A stretch of DNA of 40,977 nt from Chloroflexus sp. MS-G. Lineage in GTDB: Bacteria > Chloroflexota > Chloroflexia > Chloroflexales > Chloroflexaceae. The stretch is from NCBI RefSeq assembly GCF_000735195.1, contig NZ_JPIM01000030.1, forward strand, positions 1-40,977, written 5' to 3'. Shown here piece after piece: positions 6,072 through 17,600 of this stretch (the stretch's first letter is position 1; every line of letters starts with the position of its first letter). The notes below the pieces were generated by a model that searched no databases, was not told the origin of the DNA, and saw nothing but the letters and a program-made list of their open reading frames with translations. A program made the translations under genes and the position numbers.

Positions 6072-8912
6072 ATGAGCTGGATTCGTATTCGCGGTGCCCG
6101 CACTCATAACCTGAAACAGATCGATCTTGATATTCCACGTGGCAAATTCGTGGTTATCACCGGCGTTTCTGGTTCCGGTAAAAGTTCACTGGCGTTCGAC
6201 ACCATCTTCGCCGAAGGTCAACGTCGCTATGTCGAAAGCCTGTCGGTGTATGCCCGTCAATTGCTTGGGCAACTTGAGAAACCCGATGTCGATCTGATTG
6301 AAGGATTATCACCGGCTATAGCTATTGATCAGAAAGGTGGTGCGCGCAATCCGCGCTCTACGGTTGGCACCATCACTGAGATCTACGACTTTTTACGCCT
6401 CCTCTTTGCCCGGATCGGCCGCCCTCATTGTCCGCATTGTCAGACCCCATTGCGTCGCTATACCCCGCAGCAAATGGTCGATCTGATCGTCAATCGACCC
6501 GCGGGGCAGCGTCTGTTGTTACTGGCGCCGGTGCTCGGCGAGAGTGAGGCAGTGCTAAACGATATTCGTCGGCGCGGCTTCGTGCGCGCCCGCATCGACG
6601 GTGTTGTCCACGATCTCGATGAACCTATCCGGCTCGAGAAGTATCGCTCACATACGATTGAAGCCGTCGTTGACCGATTGATCATTCGCCAGACTGCCGA
6701 TGGCACACCGGCGCTGGATCGGGTGCGGGTTGCCGATTCGGTAGAGACTGCGCTGAAATTGAGTGGTGGTCAGCTAATCATTCACGTCATTGATGGGGAA
6801 GAGCAGTTACTCAGCGAACACTACACTTGCCCCCAACACGGCCCGCTTGAACTGAGCAAGCTTGAGCCGCGTGACTTTTCGTTTAACACCCCCCAGGGAG
6901 CCTGTGCCGCCTGTCATGGTCTTGGAGTCGTGCCGGAGATCGATCCAGCACTGGTGATCCCTGATCGTGATCAACCGCTGCTTGAAGCAATCGTCCCCTG
7001 GCGTGAGAGCGAGTATTATCGTAATGTCTTGCGCTCGTTTGCTGCTCATTTTAACATTGACCCGAATACACCGGTGCGCGCTCTTCGCCCCGAACTCCTT
7101 GGCGCTCTGTTGTACGGTACCAGTGGTGAACCGATGACCTTACGGTATCACCTTCATGGTCAGATGCGCACTATCGAGACCGATTTCGAGGGCGTCATCC
7201 CAAATCTGCGACGTCGTTTAATCGAGCAACGTGCCACCAGTGAGTCATCACCACTCGAACAGTACACGACACCCCGCACCTGTCCGACCTGTAACGGCAC
7301 CCGTCTGCGTCCAGAAGTACGCTCGGTGTTGATCGCTGGCTACTCCATCGCCGACATTCACCACATGACTATCGGTGCAGCTTTGCAATGGGCAAACCAG
7401 CTTCACGAACAAGCGCAGCTTCGTCCGCACGAGCAAACAATTGCGCGCCCCATCGTGCGCGAAATCACGCAGCGTTTGCGTTTTCTACAAGAAGTAGGGC
7501 TGGCATACCTGACCCTCGACCGCACCGTTATGACGCTCAGCGGAGGTGAACTGCAACGAGTACGTCTGGCGACCCAGCTTGGAGCCGGCTTGTCAGGGGT
7601 TCTCTATGTGCTCGACGAACCCAGTAGTGGTCTCCATCCACGCGATCACGACCGTCTGCTAAACACGCTGCTGAAATTACGCGACCTCGGCAACACTGTG
7701 ATCGTGGTCGAACACGATGAAGCGACCATCCGTGCTGCTGATTGGATCGTTGACATTGGCCCAGGAGCCGGGCCGCATGGTGGTGAAGTGGTAGTTAGCG
7801 GTAGCCTGAACGACGTGATAGCATGCCCCCGCTCGTTAACCGGTCAGTATCTCTGCGGGCAGCGGCGCATACCGATCCCCGCCCACCGACGACCAACGCA
7901 GGGACGCTGGCTTGAATTGCGTGGTTGTCGTGCCAACAATCTCAAGAATATCGACGTGCGCATTCCGCTTGGCTGTTTCGTCGTTTTCAGTGGTGTGAGC
8001 GGTAGTGGTAAAAGCACCCTGGTGATGGACACCCTGGCGCCACGCTTGAGTCAATTGCTGCACAACAGCCATTTGCGGGCCGGCGAACACGATGCTCTGC
8101 TCGGTTACGAATATCTCGAACGGATGATTGTGGTGGATCAGAGTCCAATTGGGCGTACCCCACGTTCAAATCCAGCTACGTACAGTCGTGTTTTTGATCA
8201 GATCAGACAACTATTTGCCGCTACCAACGAGGCAAAAGCGCGTGGTTATGATGCGACCCGCTTCAGTTTCAACGTTAAAGGAGGACGCTGCGAACACTGT
8301 GCTGGCGAAGGGTTAATCCAAGTTGAGATGCAATTTTTGCCCGATCTGTTCGTTCCATGTGACGTTTGCGGCGGAACACGGTACAATAGAGAAACGTTAG
8401 ATATTCGTTATCGTGGACTCAACATTGCAGAGGTGCTTGATCTCACGGTTGCCGAAGCGCTTGCATTCTTCGCTCGTGTGCCGTCAATAGCCGAACGATT
8501 ACAGGCATTACACGACGTTGGGCTTGATTATCTCAAATTGGGGCAACCGGCCCCAACCTTAAGCGGCGGCGAAGCCCAACGTATCAAGCTGGCTGCTGAA
8601 CTCAGCCGAAAAGGGAATGGTCATACGCTCTACATTCTTGACGAGCCAACGACCGGTCTGCATGTTGCCGACATCGAACGCTTGCTTGATGTCTTGCAAC
8701 GTCTGGTTGATGCCGGAAATACGGTGCTGGTTATTGAACACCATCTCGATCTGATCGCTGCTGCCGACTGGGTAATTGAACTAGGCCCAGAAGGTGGCGA
8801 GAAGGGGGGGTATGTGATCGGCGCCGGATCACCGGAAACTATCGCAGCACAGCCTGACTCACCGACTGGGACCTATTTACGGCAGCGCCTGCGTAACAAA
8901 CCATTGCAGTGA
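6072..8912 (+). CDS. uvrA: UvrABC excinuclease subunit A
   Basis: 946 residues, the normal class I length. UvrA is the damage-sensing ATPase of nucleotide excision repair; it dimerises and loads UvrB at lesions. Both ABC modules are complete: Walker A GVSGSGKSS (near 31-39) and GVSGSGKST (near 641-649), signatures LSGGELQRVRLA (near 489) and LSGGEAQRIKLA (near 830), and Walker B motifs ending LDEPSSGL and LDEPTTGL. The C-terminal zinc finger (C-x2-C, GGRCEHCAGEG ... CDVCGGTRYN) is intact. In the N-terminal zinc module the first pair reads CPQH where relatives have CPxC, so one Cys ligand is replaced by His; the second pair (CAAC) is normal. The ATG at 6072 has only a weak ribosome binding site. 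It stands alone on the plus strand between tRNA-Thr and a beta-helix gene. Confidence 0.98.
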   Translation: MSWIRIRGARTHNLKQIDLDIPRGKFVVITGVSGSGKSSLAFDTIFAEGQRRYVESLSVYARQLLGQLEKPDVDLIEGLSPAIAIDQKGGARNPRSTVGTITEIYDFLRLLFARIGRPHCPHCQTPLRRYTPQQMVDLIVNRPAGQRLLLLAPVLGESEAVLNDIRRRGFVRARIDGVVHDLDEPIRLEKYRSHTIEAVVDRLIIRQTADGTPALDRVRVADSVETALKLSGGQLIIHVIDGEEQLLSEHYTCPQHGPLELSKLEPRDFSFNTPQGACAACHGLGVVPEIDPALVIPDRDQPLLEAIVPWRESEYYRNVLRSFAAHFNIDPNTPVRALRPELLGALLYGTSGEPMTLRYHLHGQMRTIETDFEGVIPNLRRRLIEQRATSESSPLEQYTTPRTCPTCNGTRLRPEVRSVLIAGYSIADIHHMTIGAALQWANQLHEQAQLRPHEQTIARPIVREITQRLRFLQEVGLAYLTLDRTVMTLSGGELQRVRLATQLGAGLSGVLYVLDEPSSGLHPRDHDRLLNTLLKLRDLGNTVIVVEHDEATIRAADWIVDIGPGAGPHGGEVVVSGSLNDVIACPRSLTGQYLCGQRRIPIPAHRRPTQGRWLELRGCRANNLKNIDVRIPLGCFVVFSGVSGSGKSTLVMDTLAPRLSQLLHNSHLRAGEHDALLGYEYLERMIVVDQSPIGRTPRSNPATYSRVFDQIRQLFAATNEAKARGYDATRFSFNVKGGRCEHCAGEGLIQVEMQFLPDLFVPCDVCGGTRYNRETLDIRYRGLNIAEVLDLTVAEALAFFARVPSIAERLQALHDVGLDYLKLGQPAPTLSGGEAQRIKLAAELSRKGNGHTLYILDEPTTGLHVADIERLLDVLQRLVDAGNTVLVIEHHLDLIAAADWVIELGPEGGEKGGYVIGAGSPETIAAQPDSPTGTYLRQRLRNKPLQ

Positions 8913-8963
8913 GTCGGCATTCTAATGCGGTAAATGCGGTAATCCGACTGTAATCTATCCGCC

Positions 8964-8992
8964 TTGAGTCTAGCGGAGCTACAACCTATAGT
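8964..8992 (+). promoter_or_regulatory. Promoter of the signalling island (TTGAGT-17-TATAGT)
   Basis: TTGAGT (8964-8969) and TATAGT (8987-8992) are separated by 17 bp, and transcription would start near 8999. It is the only clear promoter before the run of four plus-strand genes ending at 20803. Confidence 0.65.
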
Positions 8993-9046
8993 ACCAACAG
9001 ACGATACGCTCACTCCGTGCCGATAATGGCAGAAAGGACTCGTTCG

Positions 9047-10543
9047 ATGGAGCGGATTATTCTACGCGATCCAACGATCATACCGCCCTTCGCTGAGCCT
9101 GCTCGTGATCTGCGCATTCTCAATAAGCCACTCTGGCTTTTGCAGCGCGATTTGTTGAAGACGTATGGCAGAAGTGCGACTGAAATCGATCACCTGAGTG
9201 AAGTAGCCGAGATAGCGGCAGAAGATGAACGCATTGTCTACCGTGATAACCTTTTTTTCAACGCAGAGCTGATCGATACCTTCATCCGTGAAGCTCGTAT
9301 GCGTGGTACGCCAGCTCAAATCGCATTTAAGGCTACCAATCCGGCAACCGGCCAGAAGGGCGATCCCAGTATTGAGCGTCACGCTACGCAGCTCTCACGT
9401 CATATTCGTCGGGTAGGCGATTATTACGTTGCCGATTTGTATTATCTGCCCGCTGGCTGTAACGATCTCTCGCAGGTTCAGCCGCTCGTTATCGACACAC
9501 TAAGCCACGAGATGGGCTATTACCGTATCCCAAGCTATATGGCCCATAAGGGCGATCTGACCTATCAAATCCCGATCCGCGCTTTCGTTTCTATCGAGAG
9601 CTGGCTCCACGTCTTAATGGCCAACATCTTGATGGGGGTCTTTTCATGGGCTGCTGCGCTTGATGTGCGGATGAGTAAAGCTCGCTTGCATAACATTTTG
9701 CGGTGGACGGCTGAAGACTGGCGGCTGTTTCCAGGTAAAATAGCGTTCGCGCTCAAAGCCTTCTGGGAGAAGATTAATCCCCTGGAAGAGCAATGGCGTA
9801 ACCATTTTCTTGCGTCGCGAGCACTGGTGAAAGTTGGGAAACGCTGCTCGATAGATCCCACTGCTATCATTCATGGCCCCACCGTAATCGGTGATGATGT
9901 CTACATTGGTCCAGGTGTGGTAATAGCTAACAGCTATATTGGAAACAACGTCAATATCATGCAGGGATCACAAATCATGCTCAGTGTGGTAAGCGATCGC
10001 TGCTTCCTCCCGTTTAATGCCGGTCTTTTTATGACGGTGCTGATGGAAAACAGCATGGTCGCCCAAAACAGCACTTTGCAGCTCTGTGTGGTAGGACGGA
10101 ACACCTTCATTGGTGCCAACAACGTCTTTACTGACTTCAATTTGCAGGGGGAACCAATTAAAATCGTTCACGAGGGTGTACTGGCTGAAGTCAATATGCC
10201 GGTGCTCGGCTCAGCAGTGGGACATAATGTGAAATTGGGTAGCGGATTTGTCGTCTACCCTGGTCGCATGATAGAATCAAATGCTGTTATAATCTTTGAC
10301 AACGAACAGAATCTGATTCGGAAGACGGTGCCCGGCCATGATCCGAACGATATAGATGAGACAACAGGTGAGCCCCGCCGAATTATCTATCACTGGCCGA
10401 ATGTCTACTATGATCCGGCGCGACCAGGCATCGGTTCGTCAGCAGATGATGAAACATCGCGATCGATGATGACCCTTCGTTCAAATCAGTCTATCGATAA
10501 CAGTCGCCTGTCTGAGCATATCAGTGCGAGTCAGCGGTTGTAG
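9047..10543 (+). CDS. Left-handed beta-helix (hexapeptide repeat) protein, acyltransferase-like
   Basis: 498 residues from the ATG at 9047, preceded by AGAAAGGA at 8 nt; a GTG at 9017 is in frame but lacks a ribosome binding site. The N-terminal 250 residues are not recognised. They include a hydrophobic stretch near 186-208 (LHVLMANILMGVFSW), perhaps a membrane-contacting helix. Residues about 258-410 carry hexapeptide repeats ([IV]G-rich turns such as PTVIGDDVYIGPGVVIANSYIGNNVNI), which form a left-handed beta-helix. Such folds occur in acyltransferases and nucleotide-sugar enzymes, often with acyl-CoA or acyl-ACP. The C-terminus is polar and probably disordered. It lies 26 bp upstream of the receiver gene and is probably in the same operon. 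Substrate unknown; a glycoconjugate or lipid acyltransferase is a guess. Confidence 0.75.
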   Translation: MERIILRDPTIIPPFAEPARDLRILNKPLWLLQRDLLKTYGRSATEIDHLSEVAEIAAEDERIVYRDNLFFNAELIDTFIREARMRGTPAQIAFKATNPATGQKGDPSIERHATQLSRHIRRVGDYYVADLYYLPAGCNDLSQVQPLVIDTLSHEMGYYRIPSYMAHKGDLTYQIPIRAFVSIESWLHVLMANILMGVFSWAAALDVRMSKARLHNILRWTAEDWRLFPGKIAFALKAFWEKINPLEEQWRNHFLASRALVKVGKRCSIDPTAIIHGPTVIGDDVYIGPGVVIANSYIGNNVNIMQGSQIMLSVVSDRCFLPFNAGLFMTVLMENSMVAQNSTLQLCVVGRNTFIGANNVFTDFNLQGEPIKIVHEGVLAEVNMPVLGSAVGHNVKLGSGFVVYPGRMIESNAVIIFDNEQNLIRKTVPGHDPNDIDETTGEPRRIIYHWPNVYYDPARPGIGSSADDETSRSMMTLRSNQSIDNSRLSEHISASQRL

Positions 10544-10569
10544 CCGCCACTTCGCGAGGAGAAATCGCC

Positions 10570-11520
10570 GTGAGCAAAGAACGCATCCTCGTCGTTGAGG
10601 ACCAGCCAGACATCTCTAGCTTGCTGAAAATCTACTTCACCGCGCAAGGGTATGAAGTCTACACAGCCTTGCGTGGACAGCAGGCGCTTGAGATTTGCAG
10701 TAAGACACCCCCCAACCTTGCCCTGCTCGACGTCAATCTCCCTGATATGGAAGGCTATGATGTTGGTCGTGCTCTGCGCGCCAGTCCACGAACCCGTCAC
10801 ATTCCCATCATCTTTCTAACTGCACGCGGTGAGCGACGTGATCGGCTGATTGGCCTTGGCGAAGTACAGGCTCAATACTACATCGTCAAGCCCTTTGACA
10901 TTGAAGAGGTTCATACTATCGTCAGGAATCAGCTCGAAGAAGCTCGTCGTCGTAACCAACTCCATCCAGTGACCAACTTGCCCACGGCTGAATTACTAAA
11001 CGAACAGCTTCGACAGTTGCTGACAGCATCAAGCTGGGCGTTGATCAATGTCCATATTAACGGCTTTGAAACATTTACCAGTGTGTACGGTTCAGTCGTT
11101 GGCGAAGATGTTCTGCGCTTCGTTGCCCTTATGCTCAACGAAGTGGTGAGTGAACTGGGTGGAAATGAAGAGTTCATCGGCCAGCAGTCGGTTGGTCAAT
11201 CGTTCCTCATCACCACTGTCCCTGAGCGCAGTCGTGCGATCTGTGAGCGGATCATTACTCGTTTTGACGAGGAAATAGGTCTGCACTATAACTATCGCCA
11301 CCGGAAACAGGGCTACATTGAGTTTGTCGATGATACTGGCGAGACCCGGCAGGCGCCACTGATGTCGCTCTCAATTGGTGTGCTGACGCAGGATGATGGC
11401 CCCTTTGCCGATATTCGTGAGCTGAGCGAGATTTCTGAAGAGGTGCGTCAACGAGCACTCATTCAGGCACGTGAGCAAGGCAAACGTAGTTTTGCCGTCT
11501 ACGGTCGCTCTGCTGGCTAG
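10570..11520 (+). CDS. Receiver domain plus degenerate GGDEF-like domain
   Basis: 316 residues, GTG start at 10570 with GAGGAG upstream. Residues 1-122 are an intact receiver: acidic pair VVEDQ, phosphoacceptor Asp54 (LLDVNLPDM), Thr in FLTARGE and Lys in YYIVKPFD. Residues about 130-312 have the frame of a diguanylate cyclase: HPVTNLPTAELL in place of the usual DPLTGLPNR, a final LSIGVL and a C-terminal helix ending GKRSFAVYG. The GGDEF signature itself is missing (IGQQSVGQSFLI there), so cyclase activity is not expected; GTP binding or an output-partner role is possible. Placed directly before the giant kinase gene, it is the natural phosphorylation partner, though this is inferred. Confidence 0.85.
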   Translation: MSKERILVVEDQPDISSLLKIYFTAQGYEVYTALRGQQALEICSKTPPNLALLDVNLPDMEGYDVGRALRASPRTRHIPIIFLTARGERRDRLIGLGEVQAQYYIVKPFDIEEVHTIVRNQLEEARRRNQLHPVTNLPTAELLNEQLRQLLTASSWALINVHINGFETFTSVYGSVVGEDVLRFVALMLNEVVSELGGNEEFIGQQSVGQSFLITTVPERSRAICERIITRFDEEIGLHYNYRHRKQGYIEFVDDTGETRQAPLMSLSIGVLTQDDGPFADIRELSEISEEVRQRALIQAREQGKRSFAVYGRSAG

Positions 11521-11615
11521 CCGATGTTCGTTGCTAAATGTTGTTCTGCGTTTCGTTTATGCTTACGTAGTCACCAGTGCAGTACAGCACGCTGGCAGGA
11601 GCGGTAGCGTTATCT

Positions 11616-14600
11616 ATGGAGACAACAGTCACTGCAGCACCAACCCAGGGTTGGGAACTCCTCGCGCAATTGGCCCTGTATGGTCAGCAACCCTTGGGCC
11701 AGACTGAGCCGACCGTCTTGGGCGGATTTATCGGCGAAGTTCTGGAACGGTATCTTGGGGTAGGCGGTCGTCTGACACTGCTAGCTGATGAACAGGAACT
11801 TGCCACGATTACCTGGGGCGAAGCGCCAGCAAACGGACATGGGTTTGAATTGCGTGACGCAAGCCATCTTTATGGTCGACTGACGCTATCAGCAACGTTT
11901 GAAGCGGGGTTTACGGCTGCACTTACCACTCAAATTACGACGCTGCTGGCGATCTGGTACCGTGCACGCATCAACGAGCGGATCGAACAGTTGCGCAGCC
12001 TTGGCTACGCTACGCTCGAACATATCGGTGTGGGTGATACGAACGTCGTCCTCGAGCGGTTATGCCGAGATGCCTGTGCGCTCTTGCCGACGAAAGCTCT
12101 TGCTCTCTACTGGCTCAACTTTAATGAGCAATTGTTGGTCAGAGCAGTAAGTAGTGCTGGTGACACGATTTTCCCATCACAATTAGCTATTAGCGAAAAC
12201 GAAACGATTGTTCGGGCAATAACATTTCAAACGACGCAGCAGGGTGTCTGGTACAGCCGTCTGCAACGGCGCAACACAGCGGGCGAATGGCCGCTGCTGG
12301 TTGAACCGTTAACGGTTGGGATCGAACTGGTAGGATTGTTACTTCTTGTCCATCCCGGCCCGGAAGCAGCACAAACTATTCACTCATTGGCGCGACCGCT
12401 AGCATTGTTACTGCACGCTACCGCTCTTCAGCAGCATGAAAGTCGTCACGCTCGTGAACTGTTTGTACTGTATGAGAACAGTCTCGAAATTGGTTCAGGG
12501 CTGGTCATTGAAGAGACGATCGCTCGTGCAGTTGAAAATATCGCCATAGCGCTCAATGCTGATTTTGGTGCCGTCTACCTGATCGATCCAGAACAACCTG
12601 ATTCTGCGCAAACCATTGCTGTGTACAGCGAACGCGAGACAGCTTCGCCGTATCCGACGCACATACTGCTTACCCCAGAGCTGCAACAGATAGGTGCCCG
12701 CAATGAGCCAATACTGATGACGGTTGCTGAAGGTTTGGATACCGATGGCAATAACCCTGTTGTCAGTCACGCTACTGCGGCTGGCTGTCACAGTGTGTGG
12801 GTCGTTCCCTTACGAGGAAAAGAACAATTCGTTGGCTTGATGGCCATCGGCTACCCCACGGCGGGGTATGTGCTTGATCAGATTGAAAGAAATCTGTTGC
12901 AAGTTCTAAGCGCGCAGATTGCTACGACGGTACAGAACCGTCGACTCTACGATGCGCTCCAGCAACGAGCGGGTGAGTTAGAGCGTTTACAACAAATTAG
13001 CCAGCTTCTCGCCGCTGATCTTTCCCTCGAAGAAACCCTTGAAGCAACGTTAACCAGTGCAGCAAAGCTGATCCAGTTTAGCGGTGGGCGCATCACTCTC
13101 TTTGACGAACGTTATCAGCAATTGCGGGTCGCGTACCAGCGTATGCTTTCCTGTCAGGTGGGTGATGAGAGCGACGCGCTCAGTTCCTGGCTGGCTCGCC
13201 ATCAACGCCCACTACGGATCGACGATCTTACCCAACCGCCAGCATGGCTCGGCGCACTCGATGATATCGATGGTCTGGCCATGGTGAATACCATCCCGGT
13301 ACGAAGTTATCTGGGAATGCCGTTACGCATTGGTGATACATTGTTAGGCACGCTGGAGCTTGTTTCAACTCAGCCCGATAACTTCAGTGCTGAAGATGAA
13401 CGGCTACTAGGCATTTTAGCCAGCCAATCGGCCTATGCTATCGCAAATGCCAGTCGGTTCAGCCAGGTAGATACTAATCTGCGACTACGCATCGAACAGC
13501 TACGTGCACTCCAACGCATTAGCAGCCAACTGTCGATTACACTGAACCAAAATGAAATCCTGGCGTTTGTTTTGGAACAGGCCTTGCGGGCAACCGATGC
13601 CAGCCGTGGCCTGATTGCGTTACGGGTTGCGCAAAACTGGGTTAATAACCGTAACGTATCGTATTTCCCGCAACTGATTGATGATGATTTAGAAGGTGAA
13701 AACAGCAACTTTTTGATTGTTGAAGTGATTGGCTATTCACCACCCTTCCGTAGTAAGATGGTGGGGAACCTGCTCGATCATACGATCCTGATCGCACAGG
13801 AAGCTTTGAGCCGACGCGAAATTGCGCTGAGTGACTGTCTGACCGAGCACGAACGGGAAGTGCTCTACGCTCCGGACGCATATTCAGCGCTGGCTGCACC
13901 AATTTTTTATCAGGGGAGTGTGTACGGTCTAGTGCTGCTGTTATCCGAACAACCACGCCACTTTGATGTTGAAGCGAGTGAATTCATTCGGGCCTTGACC
14001 CATCAGGCGGCGATTGGGATCGGCAATGCTCAGCATTATCTTGAGCTTGAGCACATGGCCAAGATACTACAGCGGCGGGCCGACATCCTGAACGATGTGC
14101 TCGAGATCGGGCAGGCTATGCGGGTTGACCAACCGTTATCAAGCCTGCTGGAACAGATCGGGTATAGTATCATCGAAGCTATTGGCCTGCGCACGGTGCT
14201 GTTCTGCCTGATCCGTCTCGATGATCCGCAACACCTTTATTTGGAAGCAGCAGCCGGCATCCCACTGGCTGAAATGGCACAACTGGCAACACACCCTCTC
14301 GATATTACCCTGGCAACGCGCTATCTCGATCCACGCTTCCGCTTAGGTCGAGCCTACTTTATCCCGGAAGAAGAGGCGCACAAACTGGAGCAGGGGTTCG
14401 ACACCGGTATCTTTGACTACCATCCATTCAGTGACGCTCGCTCTGCTGACGAATGGCAACTCGATGATCGGTTGTGTATTCCCCTCTACTCAACCGAGGG
14501 TACGCTGCTTGGCATGATCTTTGCCAGTGATACCGAAAATCGGCAGCGCCCAACCGCTCGTGAGATCGAGCCGCTGGAGATTTTTGCTAATCAGGCAGCA

Positions 14601-17600
14601 ATTGCCATTGAAAACCACCTTCTGTTACGTGAGGCGCGTGATCGAGCCGAAGAGATGGCGGCTCTGTTTCACGTTGGCGCTGCGCTGACTTCAACTGTTG
14701 ATTTCGACACCCTGCTCCAACGGGTCTATCAGGAAATTGTCGCCTTTCTCGGCACACCGGATTTCTTCTACATTGCTAGTTATGACGCTGAACAAGAGAC
14801 CGTTCGTTTTGAACTGTTCAAACAGCACGGTGAAGACCTTAGTGAATATGTTAAGCAGGTCATCTCGAAGAGTGGATTGATCGCGAAGGTTATCGATGAA
14901 AGCCAGCCGTTGCGGATCGATGATCTAATCACCAGCGAATTCCATACCCAGAGCCATATACCGGTCAATGAAGCACCGCAAGTTCGCTCGTGGCTTGGCA
15001 TCCCTCTGATCAGTCAGGGGCGCGTGATTGGGGTACTCTCGGTACAGAGTAACACGCCAAAAGCATTTCACGATCGCACACTCCGCTTTCTGGTCGCGCT
15101 GGCCAATCAGTTGGCGATTGCGCTCGAAAATGCCCGTCTGTTTGCCGAACGAGAACGACGGATCATTGAGTTAAACAGTATCAACCGCATTGGGCAGATC
15201 ATCGCCGCGACACTTGATCCAAAGCAAATGCTGCGTGATGTCCATCGGCATTTGCAAATGTTCCTTTCACTCGACTCCTTCGTGGCAATACTGTACGATC
15301 CCGAAAGTGGCGAGATGACCCTTTGCTACGAAGTAGATGAAGGGGTCGAATCGTTTACCGAGTATCGTCAGCCACCTGTACAGGGCAGTTTGACCGAACA
15401 TATTATTCGGACACGCCAACCACTGCAATTTTTCGATCTGAGCACCGAGCGCGAACAGGCTGGTTTTCACTTCCAACCGATTTCGTTTGGTTCAGATCGC
15501 CGATCATCCTCTTGGCTAGGAGTACCATTACTGATTGGTGAGCAAACCGTTGTTGGAGTGCTGGCAGTCATGAGCTACACTCCCGGCCTTTACCGCGAGC
15601 GTGAACGCGCATTTCTAACGACGATTGCCAACCAACTGGCCCTAGGGGTACAGAATGCGCGTCTGCTCGAACAGGCTCAGGCACAGGTTGAGCGGCTCGC
15701 CATCGTGAACCGGGTCGCGGCAGCAACCAACGCTCTCACCGATTTGAAAGCTATCTATCAAGAGATTGTGAATGCAATGGCTATTGCTACCGGTGTCGAT
15801 CAGGCGCGGATGGTGATATACGATCGCGCCAGTGGGTATGCACCGGCAGTAGCTGAATACGTTCATAGTGGGATCCTGGATCAACTACGGATTCAACTGT
15901 TCGATAATCCATCAGTTGATTGGCTGGATCGGGAGAAGCGCCCACTCGTTTCAGAAGATGCCCAGAATGACCCACTCTTTGCTCCATCGCATCCGATTTT
16001 CCGTGCACTTGATATCCGCTCGATCGGGATCATCCCAATTATTCTGAACGACGAAGTGATTGGCGCAGTAGGTCTAGACTTCGTTGGACGATACGGTACC
16101 TTCTCACCCCAGACTCTTGAGCTGTGTCAGACAATTGCCAATCAAACCAGTACAGCCATTGCCCGTGCGCGGGCAACGGTTGAGGCCCAGCGCAGTGCTG
16201 AGGCAACGCGCCAGAAAGTTCGTGAACTGTCCACCCTACTTGATGCGGCTCGTATTCTGTCGTCGTTGTTACGCCCCCAAGAGGTGCTGAACAAGCTCCT
16301 AGAACTGGTAAGTCGCCAGCTTAACGTCACGACGGTAGCTCTGTGGACGATCAGTGAAGGGAATCTACTCATACCAGCAGCCCTTGATGGCATCCCTGCT
16401 GAACAGGCGCGCACGATGAGGGTGCCCATCGGCCAAGGCTTTACCGGACGGGTTGCTGAAACCGGTCAACCACTGATCATTGAGGATGTCAATGAGTTGG
16501 GTGGGTCACTCTACCCCAACTACCAGCGCCGCAATAACTTGATTTCGTTTATGGGCGTACCGGTCATCTATCGCGAGCAAATTATTGGTGTGCTCAGCGT
16601 GATGACCAACTACCGACGGCAGTTTACGAATGATGAGATGATGTTACTGGTCGGTTTAGCTGACCAGGCAGCCATTGCGCTGGAAAATGCGCGCCTGTTT
16701 GAAGAACGTGAGCAACGAATTGCCGAACTCTCTATTATCAATCGCATTAGTGCCGCAGTTAATGCTTCGTTGGATATTTACGAGCTGATTGAGAGGCTCC
16801 ATCAGGGAATCAGCGAGATCATTGATACGAGCACCTCACTCATCGGATTGTACGACGAGAGTACCAATACGATCAGCTATCCGATCGCTTATGATCGTGG
16901 TAAGCGGCTTGTACTTGAACCGAGACCTCTAGGGAGTGGTACCAATGCCTGGGTGATCCATAATCGGCGTCCGCTGTTACTCAGCACTGCTGCAGCAGCG
17001 CGGGCGATGGGATTGGTGATCGACCAGGGCCGTGTCGGTGATGAAGAGGCAATAGAAGAATCGTACCTCGTCGTGCCGATTATCTACGGTGATCAGGTTC
17101 TTGGTGTCATTAACATTCAGAGCTATACCCCCCATGCGTTTGATGAAAATGATCTCCGCTTTGTCACAACGGTCACCAATCAGGCCGCAGTAGCGTTGAA
17201 TAATGCCCGCCTGTTTAGTGAAATCAGACAGAACGCCGCTGAGATGAGCACGCTGTTTGAGGTGTCTCAAAATCTGTCGGGTACGCTCGAACCGGATACG
17301 ATTCTGATGTTGCTGGCTGATGCGGCGGTACGCTTGCTGCGCGCTGAACTTGGCGCCGTTCTCCGGCTTGATCGCCGGGGGAACATCGAACGGCAGGTGC
17401 TGATCGATGGGGTTGAATTTCGCGAAGATGTACAGATCGATTTTCGGCGTGATGGTTTGACGGCTGCCCTTCTGCGTCGTGACCAGCCGATTGCCATTAG
17501 CGATCTGGAGGATTTTGAGAATGGTGATCATCACGCCCTGAAATGGGGTGTGCGTAGTGCACTTGGCATTGCCGTCGGTCCTCTCGAAGAGCGGCTGGCG

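Noticed and set aside
5646..6107. Minus-strand open frame of about 150 codons across the tRNA
   Set aside because: Its central part (SNRRPAVYETAALPTELHW-like) is the well-known antisense translation of a tRNA gene; the tRNA itself is clear.
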